From: Bacteroidota bacterium
Lineage (GTDB): Bacteria; Bacteroidota; Bacteroidia; Flavobacteriales; Weeksellaceae
Assembly (NCBI GenBank): GCA_023393915.1
Contig: JAEXBS010000041.1
Span: 1-14,622 of the forward strand
Reading direction: 5' to 3'
Length of the DNA stretch: 14,622 nucleotides
Below the pieces are notes generated by a model. That model made no database searches and was not told where the DNA came from. It saw only the letters and a program-made list of their open reading frames with translations. The translations under genes and the position numbers were made by a program. Within the stretch, counting starts at the first letter, position 1. The number at the start of each line of letters is the position of its first letter. This document shows, piece by piece, positions 1 through 6,828 of this stretch.

Positions 1-75
1 TTGTGAAAGCACTAAAAATGACGCTGTCCGGTAACATGGATGTTGGCGGCGGGCTTTCATGCGTTCGCCTTATAC

Positions 76-89
76 ACCGCAGCTGCGGT
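76..89. repeat. Perfect 14-bp palindrome before the promoter
   Basis: The sequence ACCGCAGCTGCGGT is identical to its own reverse complement. It lies about 21 bp before the extended -10 element at 111-119. It could be an operator for a dimeric regulator or the stem of a small hairpin at the end of an upstream transcript. There is no T-run after it, so a rho-independent terminator is not supported. The palindrome is seen directly; its role is inference. Confidence 0.4.
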
Positions 90-110
90 TTATCGCAACG
101 CCGATAAATA

Positions 111-119
111 TGCTATAAT
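111..119 (+). promoter_or_regulatory. Extended -10 promoter for the rfbB operon
   Basis: TGCTATAAT is a perfect consensus extended -10 box (TGn plus TATAAT). No good -35 box lies at the proper distance; the bases near 90-96 match TTGACA only weakly, which extended -10 promoters tolerate. Transcription would start near 126, leaving a leader of about 37 nt before the ATG at 163. This placement also argues against the upstream in-frame ATG at 40 as the start of rfbB. Confidence 0.6.
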
Positions 120-162
120 CATAAAATTAAGGAACATCATTCTACGTCAGGCTGGTGTATTT

Positions 163-1233
163 ATGATGCAGCGGAAAACCTATCTTCTAACCGGAGCGGC
201 GGGCTTTATCGGCAGCAACCTCGCACATCACCTTGCCTCAAAGGGCGATAAGGTCGTTGTCTACGACAAGCTGACCTATGCGGGAAATAAAGCCTCCCTC
301 GACGGCATTCCCACTGAATCCCTCGCCTTTGTAAACGGCGATATCTGCGATACGGCGCTGGTATACGAAACACTTGTAAAATATGGCGTAGACGCGGTCT
401 TCCACCTCGCGGCGGAAAGCCATGTCGACCGCTCTATCGACGGCCCAGCGGCATTCATCGAGACCAACATCAACGGGACATTTTCCATGCTCTCCGCCTC
501 GCGTAAATATTACGAAACGCTGGACGATGAGAAAAAGATAGACTTCCGGTTCCTGCATATATCAACCGACGAGGTCTACGGCAGCCTGGGCGACAGCGGC
601 TATTTTACGGAAGATACGCCATACGCGCCCAACTCGCCATACTCCGCCTCCAAGGCGTCGTCGGATCATCTCGTGCGTGCCTGGTTCCACACCTACGGAT
701 TTCCCGTGCTGACGACCAACTGCTCCAACAACTACGGTCCTCGTCAGTTTCCGGAGAAATTGATCCCTCTCATTATTCACAACGCCCTCGCGGGAAAACT
801 TCTGCCGATATACGGCGACGGTAAAAATGTCCGCGACTGGCTCTACGTGGAAGACCACTGCCGCGCCCTGCACACCGTAATGCTCAAGGGAACAACAGGA
901 GAGACCTACAACGTCGGCGGCAACTGTGAGCGGCAGAATATCCAGATCGTAAAAACAATCTGCGCCATACTTGATGAAATACGTCCAAAGGCCAGTAGCG
1001 CGAAATACGAATCACAGATAACATATGTAAAAGACCGCCCGGGCCATGACCGCCGCTATGCTATCGATGCCTCAAAGATAAAGCAAGAACTCTGATGGCA
1101 GCCGCAGGAAACCTTTGAAAGCGGCATTCGCTAGACAGTAGAATAGTATTTGAATAATCAGCCATGGATTGAAAATATACTAAGTGGGAAATACCGCAGC
1201 GAACGGCTCGGATTGGGAGGAATGCAGGAATGA
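163..1233 (+). pseudogene. rfbB: dTDP-glucose 4,6-dehydratase, 3' end interrupted by three stops
   Basis: In its family this enzyme converts dTDP-glucose to dTDP-4-keto-6-deoxy-glucose, the entry step to dTDP-rhamnose and related sugars, using bound NAD. Visible motifs, counted from the ATG at 163, are the Rossmann GxxGxxG at 11-17, the STDEVYG segment at 134-140 (catalytic Thr-Asp-Glu) and YxxxK at 160-164. The frame meets TGA at 1093 after 310 codons. Read through that stop, recognisable sequence continues in the same frame (WQPQETFESGIR, then TVE, then YLNNQPWIENILSGKYRSER) to TGA at 1231, giving a family-like 356 codons. Two more in-frame stops lie at 1132 (TAG where Lys is expected) and 1144 (TAG where Trp is expected); at 1093 Gly is expected. 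Each is one base from the expected codon and there is no indel. The product would lose about 46 C-terminal residues, so it is probably inactive, though a residual 310-residue protein cannot be excluded. Confidence 0.87.
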
Positions 1234-1334
1234 TCACCAAAGGTATAACACTCACCGGCGGCTCCGGCACACGCCTCTGGCCGCTGACCATCCCCGTCAG
1301 CAAACAGCTGATGCCGGTATATGATAAACCTTAA
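1230..1334 (+). pseudogene. rfbA: Glucose-1-phosphate thymidylyltransferase, 5' remnant
   Basis: RfbA makes dTDP-glucose from glucose-1-phosphate and dTTP, the step before RfbB. The ATG overlaps the distal TGA of the rfbB frame (ATGA), with GGAGG at about 1216-1220 as ribosome binding site, as in an intact rfbBA operon. The 34 codons contain the nucleotide-binding signature GGSGTRLWPLT and the SKQLMPVYDKP segment, then stop at TAA 1332. Intact family members are about 290 residues, so some 255 are gone. Two residues before the signature look changed (TLTGG where ILAGG is usual), which fits loss of selection. The loss point coincides with a sharp fall in G+C, so the remnant marks the left junction of the imported cassette. 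Confidence 0.88.
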
Positions 1335-1429
1335 ACCGATGTGTAATGCTAAACTCTATAAAATGACTATGTTACAGACAGAAGACTTTAAGTAATAGAT
1401 TACAAAGTAAAAAAGGGGCTTATTACATC

Positions 1430-2197
1430 ATGAAATGTGTAATTCTTGCAGGAGGACTTGGTACAAGGATTTCAGAAGAAACTGTGATAAAGCCTAAACC
1501 AATGGTAGAGATAGGCGGCTATCCTATACTGTGGCATATTATGAAACTCTACTCCCACTTTGGAATAAATGACTTTATTGTCTGCTGCGGATACAAAGGG
1601 TACATGATAAAAGAATACTTCGCTAACTACGCCCTGCATATGTCTGATATCACATTTGAGATGAAAAATGGAAGTATAGAAGTGCACAGCAACTATGCGG
1701 AGCCGTGGAAAGTCACATGTGTAGATACAGGAGAACATTCCATGACTGGCGGACGTATAAAACGCATAGAAAAATATATCGGTGACGAGACATTTTGTAT
1801 GACATATGGCGACGGGGTATCAGACATCAACATCGGTGCTGAGATAGAATTCCACAAAGAAAACAAAAACTGCGCTACGATGGCAGCCGTACAGCCGCCG
1901 GGACGTTGGGGGCTTTTAAATCTGGACGGATATAAAGTAACCTCGTTCGAAGAGAAAACACAAGGTGACGGCGGGTGGATAAACGGAGGCTTCTTTGTGC
2001 TGGAACCGGAAGTTTTTGACTTGATAGAAGGCGACACCACTATATTTGAACGAGCTCCGCTTGAAACACTTGCCCACACAAACAGACTTTCCGCGTGGAT
2101 ACACAGCGGATTTTGGCGTCCGATGGATACATTGCGTGACAAAGTATATCTTGAAGACCTTTGGCAGAACGGCAAGGCTCCATGGAAACTATGGTAA
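1430..2197 (+). CDS. rfbF: Glucose-1-phosphate cytidylyltransferase
   Basis: RfbF (DdhA) transfers CMP from CTP to alpha-D-glucose-1-phosphate, giving CDP-glucose, the first committed step of CDP-deoxy sugar synthesis in the cytoplasm. The 255-residue protein has the family's usual length of about 257. The nucleotidyltransferase signature LAGGLGTRISEET with the following KPKPM lies at about residues 6-25, the metal and sugar site YGDGVSD at 126-132, and the conserved WINGGFFV and FWRPMDT segments follow. AGGGG at 1414-1418 is the likely ribosome binding site, 11 nt before the ATG. It begins the AT-rich cassette about 95 bp after the rfbA remnant. The next gene, rfbG, overlaps its last codons. 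Identification is firm; only the final sugar made from CDP-glucose is uncertain. Confidence 0.95.
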   Translation: MKCVILAGGLGTRISEETVIKPKPMVEIGGYPILWHIMKLYSHFGINDFIVCCGYKGYMIKEYFANYALHMSDITFEMKNGSIEVHSNYAEPWKVTCVDTGEHSMTGGRIKRIEKYIGDETFCMTYGDGVSDINIGAEIEFHKENKNCATMAAVQPPGRWGLLNLDGYKVTSFEEKTQGDGGWINGGFFVLEPEVFDLIEGDTTIFERAPLETLAHTNRLSAWIHSGFWRPMDTLRDKVYLEDLWQNGKAPWKLW

Positions 2198-3240
2198 CAG
2201 CTTCTTTCTGGAACGGTAAAAAAGTCTTTGTGACCGGACACACCGGTTTCAAAGGGTCATGGCTCTGCTGTACCCTTTTGAAGCTCGGGGCACAAATTAC
2301 AGGATATAGCCTGCCCGCTCCTACTGAACCTAGTCTATATAATATTATTGGGTTGTCTCATAAAATTAATGATGTAATAGGGGATATACGCGATTACAAA
2401 AGGCTGGAGTCCGCCTTTAGAGCCGCAGCCCCGGAAATAGTTTTCCATTTGGCAGCACAGCCGATCGTTCGGGAAAGCTACGCCAAGCCCCGTTATACTT
2501 ATGAGACAAACGTCATGGGAACAGTAAATATCTTAGAATGTTTGCGCAATACAGAAGGCGTAAAAAGTTTTCTTAACGTGACCACAGATAAGGTCTATAA
2601 GAACAACGAATGGCATTGGGGTTATCGGGAGATTGACCCGCTTGACGGATATGACCCATATTCCAACAGTAAAAGCTGCTCTGAGTTGGTCACCCACAGT
2701 TATAAGTCCAGTTTTTTCTTCAATACGCCTCTTGCCATCTCTACGGCAAGAGCCGGTAACGTAATAGGCGGAGGGGATTTTGCAAAAGACCGCATAATAC
2801 CGGACTGTATTCGTGCGGCAATCAACAAAGATCCAATAATCGTGCGCAACCCTCATTCTACGCGTCCCTATCAGCATGTTTTAGAACCCATAATGGCCTA
2901 TATTATGATTGCAGAGAAACAATATAAAGATAAAAATCTTGCCGGTTACTATAACGTTGGACCAGATGATGCCGATTGCGTAACCACCGGAAAATTGACG
3001 CAAACATTCTGTGATTGTTGGGGAGATGGCATAACATGGGAAAACATACATTCAGGAGGTCCGCACGAGGCCAATTTCCTTAAGTTGGATTGCTCTAAAA
3101 TTAAAACACAGATTGGTTGGAAACCCAAATGGCATATAGAAACCGCAATAGAGAAAACATGTGAATGGACAAAAGCGTGGATCAACAAAGAAGATATTTA
3201 CACCATTATGGATAGACAGATAGATGATTATGTAATTTAA
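2191..3240 (+). CDS. rfbG: CDP-glucose 4,6-dehydratase
   Basis: RfbG (DdhB) is an extended SDR that converts CDP-glucose to CDP-4-keto-6-deoxy-glucose with bound NAD. The Rossmann motif TGHTGFKGSW is at residues 15-24, the catalytic TTDKVY at 131-136 and YSNSK (YxxxK) at 157-161. The start at 2191 is chosen because MVTASFWNGKKVF matches the usual N-terminus (short lead, then FW-GKRVFVTGHTGFKGSW). It overlaps the rfbF stop (ATGGTAA) and gives 349 residues, close to the normal length of about 355-360. In-frame ATGs at 2161 and 2182 are alternatives. Coupling to rfbF and the pair of transketolase genes downstream place it as supplier of the 4-keto sugar for an unusual branch. No rfbH homologue follows, unlike in 3,6-dideoxyhexose loci. 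Confidence 0.95.
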   Translation: MVTASFWNGKKVFVTGHTGFKGSWLCCTLLKLGAQITGYSLPAPTEPSLYNIIGLSHKINDVIGDIRDYKRLESAFRAAAPEIVFHLAAQPIVRESYAKPRYTYETNVMGTVNILECLRNTEGVKSFLNVTTDKVYKNNEWHWGYREIDPLDGYDPYSNSKSCSELVTHSYKSSFFFNTPLAISTARAGNVIGGGDFAKDRIIPDCIRAAINKDPIIVRNPHSTRPYQHVLEPIMAYIMIAEKQYKDKNLAGYYNVGPDDADCVTTGKLTQTFCDCWGDGITWENIHSGGPHEANFLKLDCSKIKTQIGWKPKWHIETAIEKTCEWTKAWINKEDIYTIMDRQIDDYVI

Positions 3241-3256
3241 GGGAGATCATTATATA

Positions 3257-4051
3257 ATGCTTACATATACTGATACATATCTTCGGTTACTAAAACTGTA
3301 TAAAGACACAGGAGCAGGACATATGGGGGGAGGAATTTCAGTCCTTCCTGCTGTTTATGTGTTGCTTAACGAAATACTTGAGACAGATCGAGATTTATTA
3401 GTCTTTTCTAAAGGACATACGGTCGCTGCATTATATTGTACTCTTTTCGCATGCGGGTATATTTGCGAACAAGAACTAATGAGTTTTTATTCAAGTGATG
3501 GAACCCGATTCGGAGGACACGTACCTTCACACTTATTCCAATTTATCCCGTTTGCTACTGGTAGCCTTGGGCATGGACCTTCCCTTGCATGCGGCCTTGC
3601 TCTTGCAAAGAGATACAAAAAAGAGTCAGGAATTATATATTGCATTTGCGGCGATGGAGAATGGCAGGAAGGAGCATGCTGGGAGGCGTTGGCCTTTGCA
3701 GTGCATCATAAATTGAATAATATCGTATTTTATATTGACTGCAATGGATGGCAAGGATTTGGTTCAGTACAAAGTACAGTAGGGCATGGGGATGATATGT
3801 TGGCTGAGAAAATATCCTCTTTTGGCGCAAAAATTATTCGTTGCGATGGTGAAAACCCTAAAGTATTAAGCGATATTTTTATTCGCCCCTTGGATAGTTC
3901 ATTTCCATCCGTTATTTTAGCGAAAACAACCAAAGGAAAAGGTTTATTGGACTATGAAAATACTTTGGATTCTCATTACATTCAAATGAATGATGTTTTA
4001 TATAAACGTGTTATGAAAAACTTGGAGAGTAATAAATGCGAAAAAGTCTAG
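3257..4051 (+). CDS. Transketolase, N-terminal (TPP-binding) subunit
   Basis: This is the thiamine-pyrophosphate half of a split transketolase, 264 residues. Seen in order are GAGHMGGG near residue 19, SKGHTVAALY near 52, the FATGSLGHG loop near 96, and the TPP/metal motif GDGEWQEG at 132-139 with its partner Asp-Cys-Asn at 161-163. Housekeeping transketolases are one chain of about 660 residues; two-gene versions are common in archaea and in secondary metabolism or polysaccharide clusters. GGGAGA at 3241-3246 precedes the ATG. The gene sits 16 bp after rfbG and overlaps the C-terminal subunit gene by 16 bp, so the two subunits are probably made in equal amounts. I infer that it acts on a CDP-4-keto sugar and transfers a two-carbon ketol unit, rather than serving the pentose phosphate pathway. 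Family assignment is strong; the substrate is not shown. Confidence 0.9.
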   Translation: MLTYTDTYLRLLKLYKDTGAGHMGGGISVLPAVYVLLNEILETDRDLLVFSKGHTVAALYCTLFACGYICEQELMSFYSSDGTRFGGHVPSHLFQFIPFATGSLGHGPSLACGLALAKRYKKESGIIYCICGDGEWQEGACWEALAFAVHHKLNNIVFYIDCNGWQGFGSVQSTVGHGDDMLAEKISSFGAKIIRCDGENPKVLSDIFIRPLDSSFPSVILAKTTKGKGLLDYENTLDSHYIQMNDVLYKRVMKNLESNKCEKV

Positions 4052-4941
4052 TTAACTCTTTATTATCGTATTGTGAAGACCCCACGTTCTGTATGCTATG
4101 TGGCGATTTAGGATTTAACGCTTTAGAGCCATTACAAGAACAACTCGGAGATCGATTTATTAACGCTGGTATTGCAGAACAAAATATGATCTCTGTCTCT
4201 GCGGGATTAGCGCATTCTGGAATGAAACCCTGGATATATAGTATATCCCCATTCATCTACGCCAGAGCTTTTGAGCAAATACGAAATGATGTATGTCTGC
4301 ATAATTTACATGTATGTTTTATAGGCAGTGGTGCTGGCTACGGTTATGGCATAAATGGGCCAACCCATCACGCATTGGAAGATTGCGGTACTATGAGTAG
4401 TTTGCAGAATATGACAGTTTACGTTCCAAGTTTTACAAAAGATTTCGACAGCCTAACTTCTATTATGATGAACATACACTCGCCTGCGTATTTGCGTTTG
4501 GGTAGAGACGAGATAGGTGATAGTTTTGTACCTCCTGCTTTTAATAATTACAGGAAACTCATAGACGGGGCCTATGGATTAATTCTGGCATTAGGTGGCA
4601 TTGTTGGATCTGTACTTGACGTTTTTCTTAAAACTAAAAGACATCCATCCATATGGTCCTGTGGCAAACTGCCGGTACAATTCGAGGAAATACCATCGGA
4701 GCTAATAAAAGAAATACATACTCAACCATATTTATTTATTATTGAAGATCATGTTTCTGTAGGGGGACTAGGAGAACAATTTATTAAATGCCTTCTTGAG
4801 AACGGCGTATCTCCCAAGAAATTTTATCATCGTCGCACTAATGGGTATTCAAGCGGCCTATATGGTTCACAAGATTTTTACAGGAAAGAAAGCAACCTAA
4901 ACCGTGAATCTATTTTAAATTTTGTCAAAAACATAATTTAG
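4036..4941 (+). CDS. Transketolase, C-terminal (pyrimidine-binding) subunit
   Basis: Second half of the split transketolase, 301 residues, covering the pyrimidine-binding domain and the transketolase C-terminal domain. It shows CGDLGFNAL at 22-30, the invariant INAGIAEQN with the TPP-activating Glu at 48, and a GPTHHALED segment typical of the family. The ATG lies inside the end of the preceding gene, 16 bp overlap, with GGAG about 9 nt upstream (TTGGAGAGTAATAA before ATG). Both halves of the TPP site are therefore present and look intact, so a working heteromer is likely. Its place between rfbG and an extended SDR suggests a role in nucleotide-sugar branching. A TPP enzyme is used in yersiniose synthesis (YerE), but that one belongs to the acetolactate-synthase type, not the transketolase type. 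Confidence 0.9.
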   Translation: MRKSLVNSLLSYCEDPTFCMLCGDLGFNALEPLQEQLGDRFINAGIAEQNMISVSAGLAHSGMKPWIYSISPFIYARAFEQIRNDVCLHNLHVCFIGSGAGYGYGINGPTHHALEDCGTMSSLQNMTVYVPSFTKDFDSLTSIMMNIHSPAYLRLGRDEIGDSFVPPAFNNYRKLIDGAYGLILALGGIVGSVLDVFLKTKRHPSIWSCGKLPVQFEEIPSELIKEIHTQPYLFIIEDHVSVGGLGEQFIKCLLENGVSPKKFYHRRTNGYSSGLYGSQDFYRKESNLNRESILNFVKNII

Positions 4942-4951
4942 GAGAAATTCA

Positions 4952-5962
4952 ATGGATATTATTCGTGAGGACTGTATTTTTATCTTAAAAGAAGCTCCTG
5001 TTTGCTGGGAGTGTTTGCGAGATTCCCGTATTCTTATAACAGGCGGAACGGGATACTATGGTAAATGGTTCTTAAAAAGTTTTCTATACATAAATGAAGC
5101 TTTAAGCTTAAACGCTCATATAAGTGTAATTTCCCGCTCTCCTGAGCTATTTAAAAAAAAATATCCAGAGTTTGCAGAACAAAATTCGATTTCTTTTATT
5201 CAAAGTGACGTACGTAATTTAGATACCCCTTATGGCCGATTTGATTACCTTATTCATGCGGCAACTGATGTGGCGACCAATCAGGAAAAAGACGCTCCTG
5301 ATGAAATGCTTGCTGTTGCAAGATATGGCACTGAACGGATACTTAAATATGCAAAGCAAGTTGGTGTAAAAAAGCTATTGCTTACAAGCTCAGGTGCTGT
5401 TTATGGGATTCAGCCACCAGACTTAGACAATATGCCGGAAACGTATCAAGGAATGCCTACTACGATATATGGAAAAGCAAAAAAAATATCTGAAAATCTC
5501 TGTTTGGAGAGCGATATTAATTGTACGATTGCTAGATGTTATGCGTCGGTGGGGCCATGGCTCAAACTTGATATTCAGTATGCCGTAGGGAACTTTATTC
5601 TAAATCTATTAAATGATGAACCTATAAAAATAAAAAGCGATGGACGTCCCTTGCGCTCATATATTTATATTGCTGATTTAATGATATGGCTATGGACAAT
5701 TTTACTTAATGGCGACAATAAGCAAATATACAATGTTGGCGGAAATAAAGCCATTTCCATTAAAACACTGGCGAATCTTGTTGCCAGTGTTTCTAATAAA
5801 AACTTAACAGTACTCGTACAAGGGCAAGACAATATTAACTTATTGCCTCCAAGATACGTTCCTGATACATCAAAAGCGATGGCACGTCTTGGATTAAAGT
5901 ATAATTACACATTAAATACTGGAATACAAAGAACGATAGAATGGCATCGTCAACGGATATGA
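4952..5962 (+). CDS. Extended SDR, NAD(P)-dependent sugar epimerase/reductase
   Basis: A 336-residue extended short-chain dehydrogenase/reductase acting on nucleotide sugars. After a leader of about 26 residues, which is typical of a subgroup found in polysaccharide loci, come TGGTGYYGKW (GxxGxxG at 31-37), the TSSGAVYG segment with the catalytic Ser at 145-152, and YGKAK (YxxxK) at 173-177. A YNVGGN segment in the C-terminal half is usual for this superfamily. AGGAGA just upstream is a good ribosome binding site and the gap from the transketolase gene is 10 bp. I infer that it reduces or epimerises the product of RfbG and the transketolase pair, perhaps the ketone of a branched CDP-sugar. 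An independent epimerase role cannot be excluded. Confidence 0.83.
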   Translation: MDIIREDCIFILKEAPVCWECLRDSRILITGGTGYYGKWFLKSFLYINEALSLNAHISVISRSPELFKKKYPEFAEQNSISFIQSDVRNLDTPYGRFDYLIHAATDVATNQEKDAPDEMLAVARYGTERILKYAKQVGVKKLLLTSSGAVYGIQPPDLDNMPETYQGMPTTIYGKAKKISENLCLESDINCTIARCYASVGPWLKLDIQYAVGNFILNLLNDEPIKIKSDGRPLRSYIYIADLMIWLWTILLNGDNKQIYNVGGNKAISIKTLANLVASVSNKNLTVLVQGQDNINLLPPRYVPDTSKAMARLGLKYNYTLNTGIQRTIEWHRQRI

Positions 5963-6342
5963 TCGTATCTATGTTCCATGATCAACGAATAAGATTCATA
6001 CTGGTCGGAGGAATCAATTTCTTTGTAAGCTACGTAACATATGTTACGATGATCTACTTAGGTGCGCACTATTTCATTGCAAATATTGCAATGACTGTCG
6101 TTGGCGTACCAATAAGTTATATTTTACATAAGCATTTTACCTTTAGGCAACACACGCGATCTTTAACAGAAGCTTTGCGTTTCTTCTCCGTCTATGTAAT
6201 AAATTTTTTACTTATAAATTTGTCCTCCTATATACAAATTTATATATTAAAATGCAATTCATACTTTGCCGGTGCAATAAATATAGTACTCATTACATTG
6301 CTGAGCTGGTTTGGCCACCGATATTTTAGCTTTAAACAATAG
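5959..6342 (+). CDS. GtrA-family membrane protein
   Basis: A small protein of 127 residues with four predicted membrane segments, rich in the pattern of the GtrA family: RFILVGGINFFVSY at the start, SYILHKHFTFRQ in the cytoplasmic loop after the second helix, and a repeat of the helix-loop pattern ending in WFGHRYFSFKQ. GtrA proteins are thought to flip undecaprenyl-phosphate-linked sugars across the inner membrane, or to assist such transfer. The start at 5959 is preferred because its ATG overlaps the stop of the SDR gene (ATGA), with AACGG upstream; the in-frame ATG at 5941 would add six residues. It should work with the GtrB-like enzyme at 7756 and the GT-C protein at 9559. Confidence 0.85.
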   Translation: MIVSMFHDQRIRFILVGGINFFVSYVTYVTMIYLGAHYFIANIAMTVVGVPISYILHKHFTFRQHTRSLTEALRFFSVYVINFLLINLSSYIQIYILKCNSYFAGAINIVLITLLSWFGHRYFSFKQ

Positions 6343-6360
6343 GGAGATACAGGGAAAATT

Positions 6361-6693
6361 ATGAATAATGAGGCATTGCGACCACTAAAAAATATGGCTG
6401 GATTTTTGCGTATGATATTTGATTTGCAAGTTTGCTCGACATATCGCGGGTTAAACCGTATCTTAGCTTTAGAAGGGCATAAAGATGGAAGGAATGTTTT
6501 AGATGTCAATTGCGGTGATCCACCCTATCGTTATACGCTAAAGGATTATGTATATAAAGATATAGATTATTATGGCGCTAAAAATGACTTTGACTACCAT
6601 GTCCCGGAGGTTGAATACAATAACGGTATTGATTTTACATTACCTAACGATGAATTCGATTTAGTATTCCATACAGAGGTTGCTGAACAGTAG
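6361..6693 (+). pseudogene. Class I SAM methyltransferase, truncated
   Basis: The 110 readable codons match the first half of a class I methyltransferase of the type found in polysaccharide loci: VLDVNCGDPPYRY around residues 46-58, then a YYG segment and FDLVFHTEVAEQ at the end. Two features point to decay. The SAM-binding glycine of the usual DVGCG is Asn at residue 50. The frame ends in two adjacent stops (TAG TAA, 6691-6696) exactly where family members continue with EHV or EHVYD and another 80-120 residues. A few codons past the stops still look family-like (DVPQ, then LNE), so the end may combine nonsense changes with deletion. A ribosome binding site (GGGAGA and AGGGA upstream) remains. 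An intact but short protein is possible but unlikely to bind SAM. Confidence 0.75.
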
Positions 6694-6721
6694 TAAGATG
6701 TACCCCAAAATAAGGTGCTGA

Positions 6722-6790
6722 ATGAGTAAAAGAATAAGTGTTCTAATTCCTACATCCTGTGTTACAGATAAACGTATCGTGACTGTATAA
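6722..6790 (+). pseudogene. Family 2 glycosyltransferase, N-terminal remnant
   Basis: Twenty-two codons beginning MSKRISVLIPT, the classic first beta strand of GT2 glycosyltransferases, then a stop at 6788. AAGGTG lies just upstream of the ATG, as for a real gene. The sequence after the stop (6791-6828) shows no continuation, so nearly all of the gene has been deleted. Together with the truncated methyltransferase before it, this makes 6361-6828 a scar that replaced roughly one and a half genes. The short match makes the family call reasonable but not certain; the same start motif in the intact GtrB-like gene (SILIPT) reflects the family. Confidence 0.55.
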
Positions 6791-6828
6791 TTCTTTTATT
6801 TGCTGTTTAGTTTTGAGAAAGGAAACCA

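Larger units (their letters stand above)
1..162. other. Leader region upstream of rfbB
   Basis: No gene can be supported here. Short open stretches run in from the left edge, one ending at TAA 32-34 and another at TAA 105-107, and either could be the tail of an upstream gene, but neither gives a recognisable protein. The frame of rfbB stays open upstream to an ATG at 40, but that start lies before the promoter-like element at 111-119 and would add 41 residues absent from the family, so it is not used. The stretch also holds a 14-bp palindrome at 76-89. Confidence 0.5.

Noticed and set aside
40..162. N-terminal extension of rfbB from the ATG at 40
   Set aside because: It would start before the promoter at 111-119, has no ribosome binding site and adds 41 residues not found in the family.
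1093..1146. Stop-codon recoding (selenocysteine or pyrrolysine) in rfbB
   Set aside because: The stops replace Gly, Lys and Trp positions, two types of stop are involved, no SECIS-like element was noticed, and the adjoining rfbA is also a remnant, so decay is the simpler reading.
1357..1362. TATAAA as a -10 box for rfbF
   Set aside because: No -35 box is found at 16-18 nt upstream, and such hexamers are frequent in DNA of about 30% G+C.
1693..2241. Long open frame of 182 codons on the minus strand
   Set aside because: It lies wholly opposite rfbF and the start of rfbG, which have clear family motifs, and its own translation shows no recognisable domain.
6699..6719. TGTACCCCAAAATAAGG resembling an IS3-type insertion sequence end
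   Set aside because: No transposase fragment, no matching second end and no target duplication are visible; the bases can also be read as decayed methyltransferase codons.
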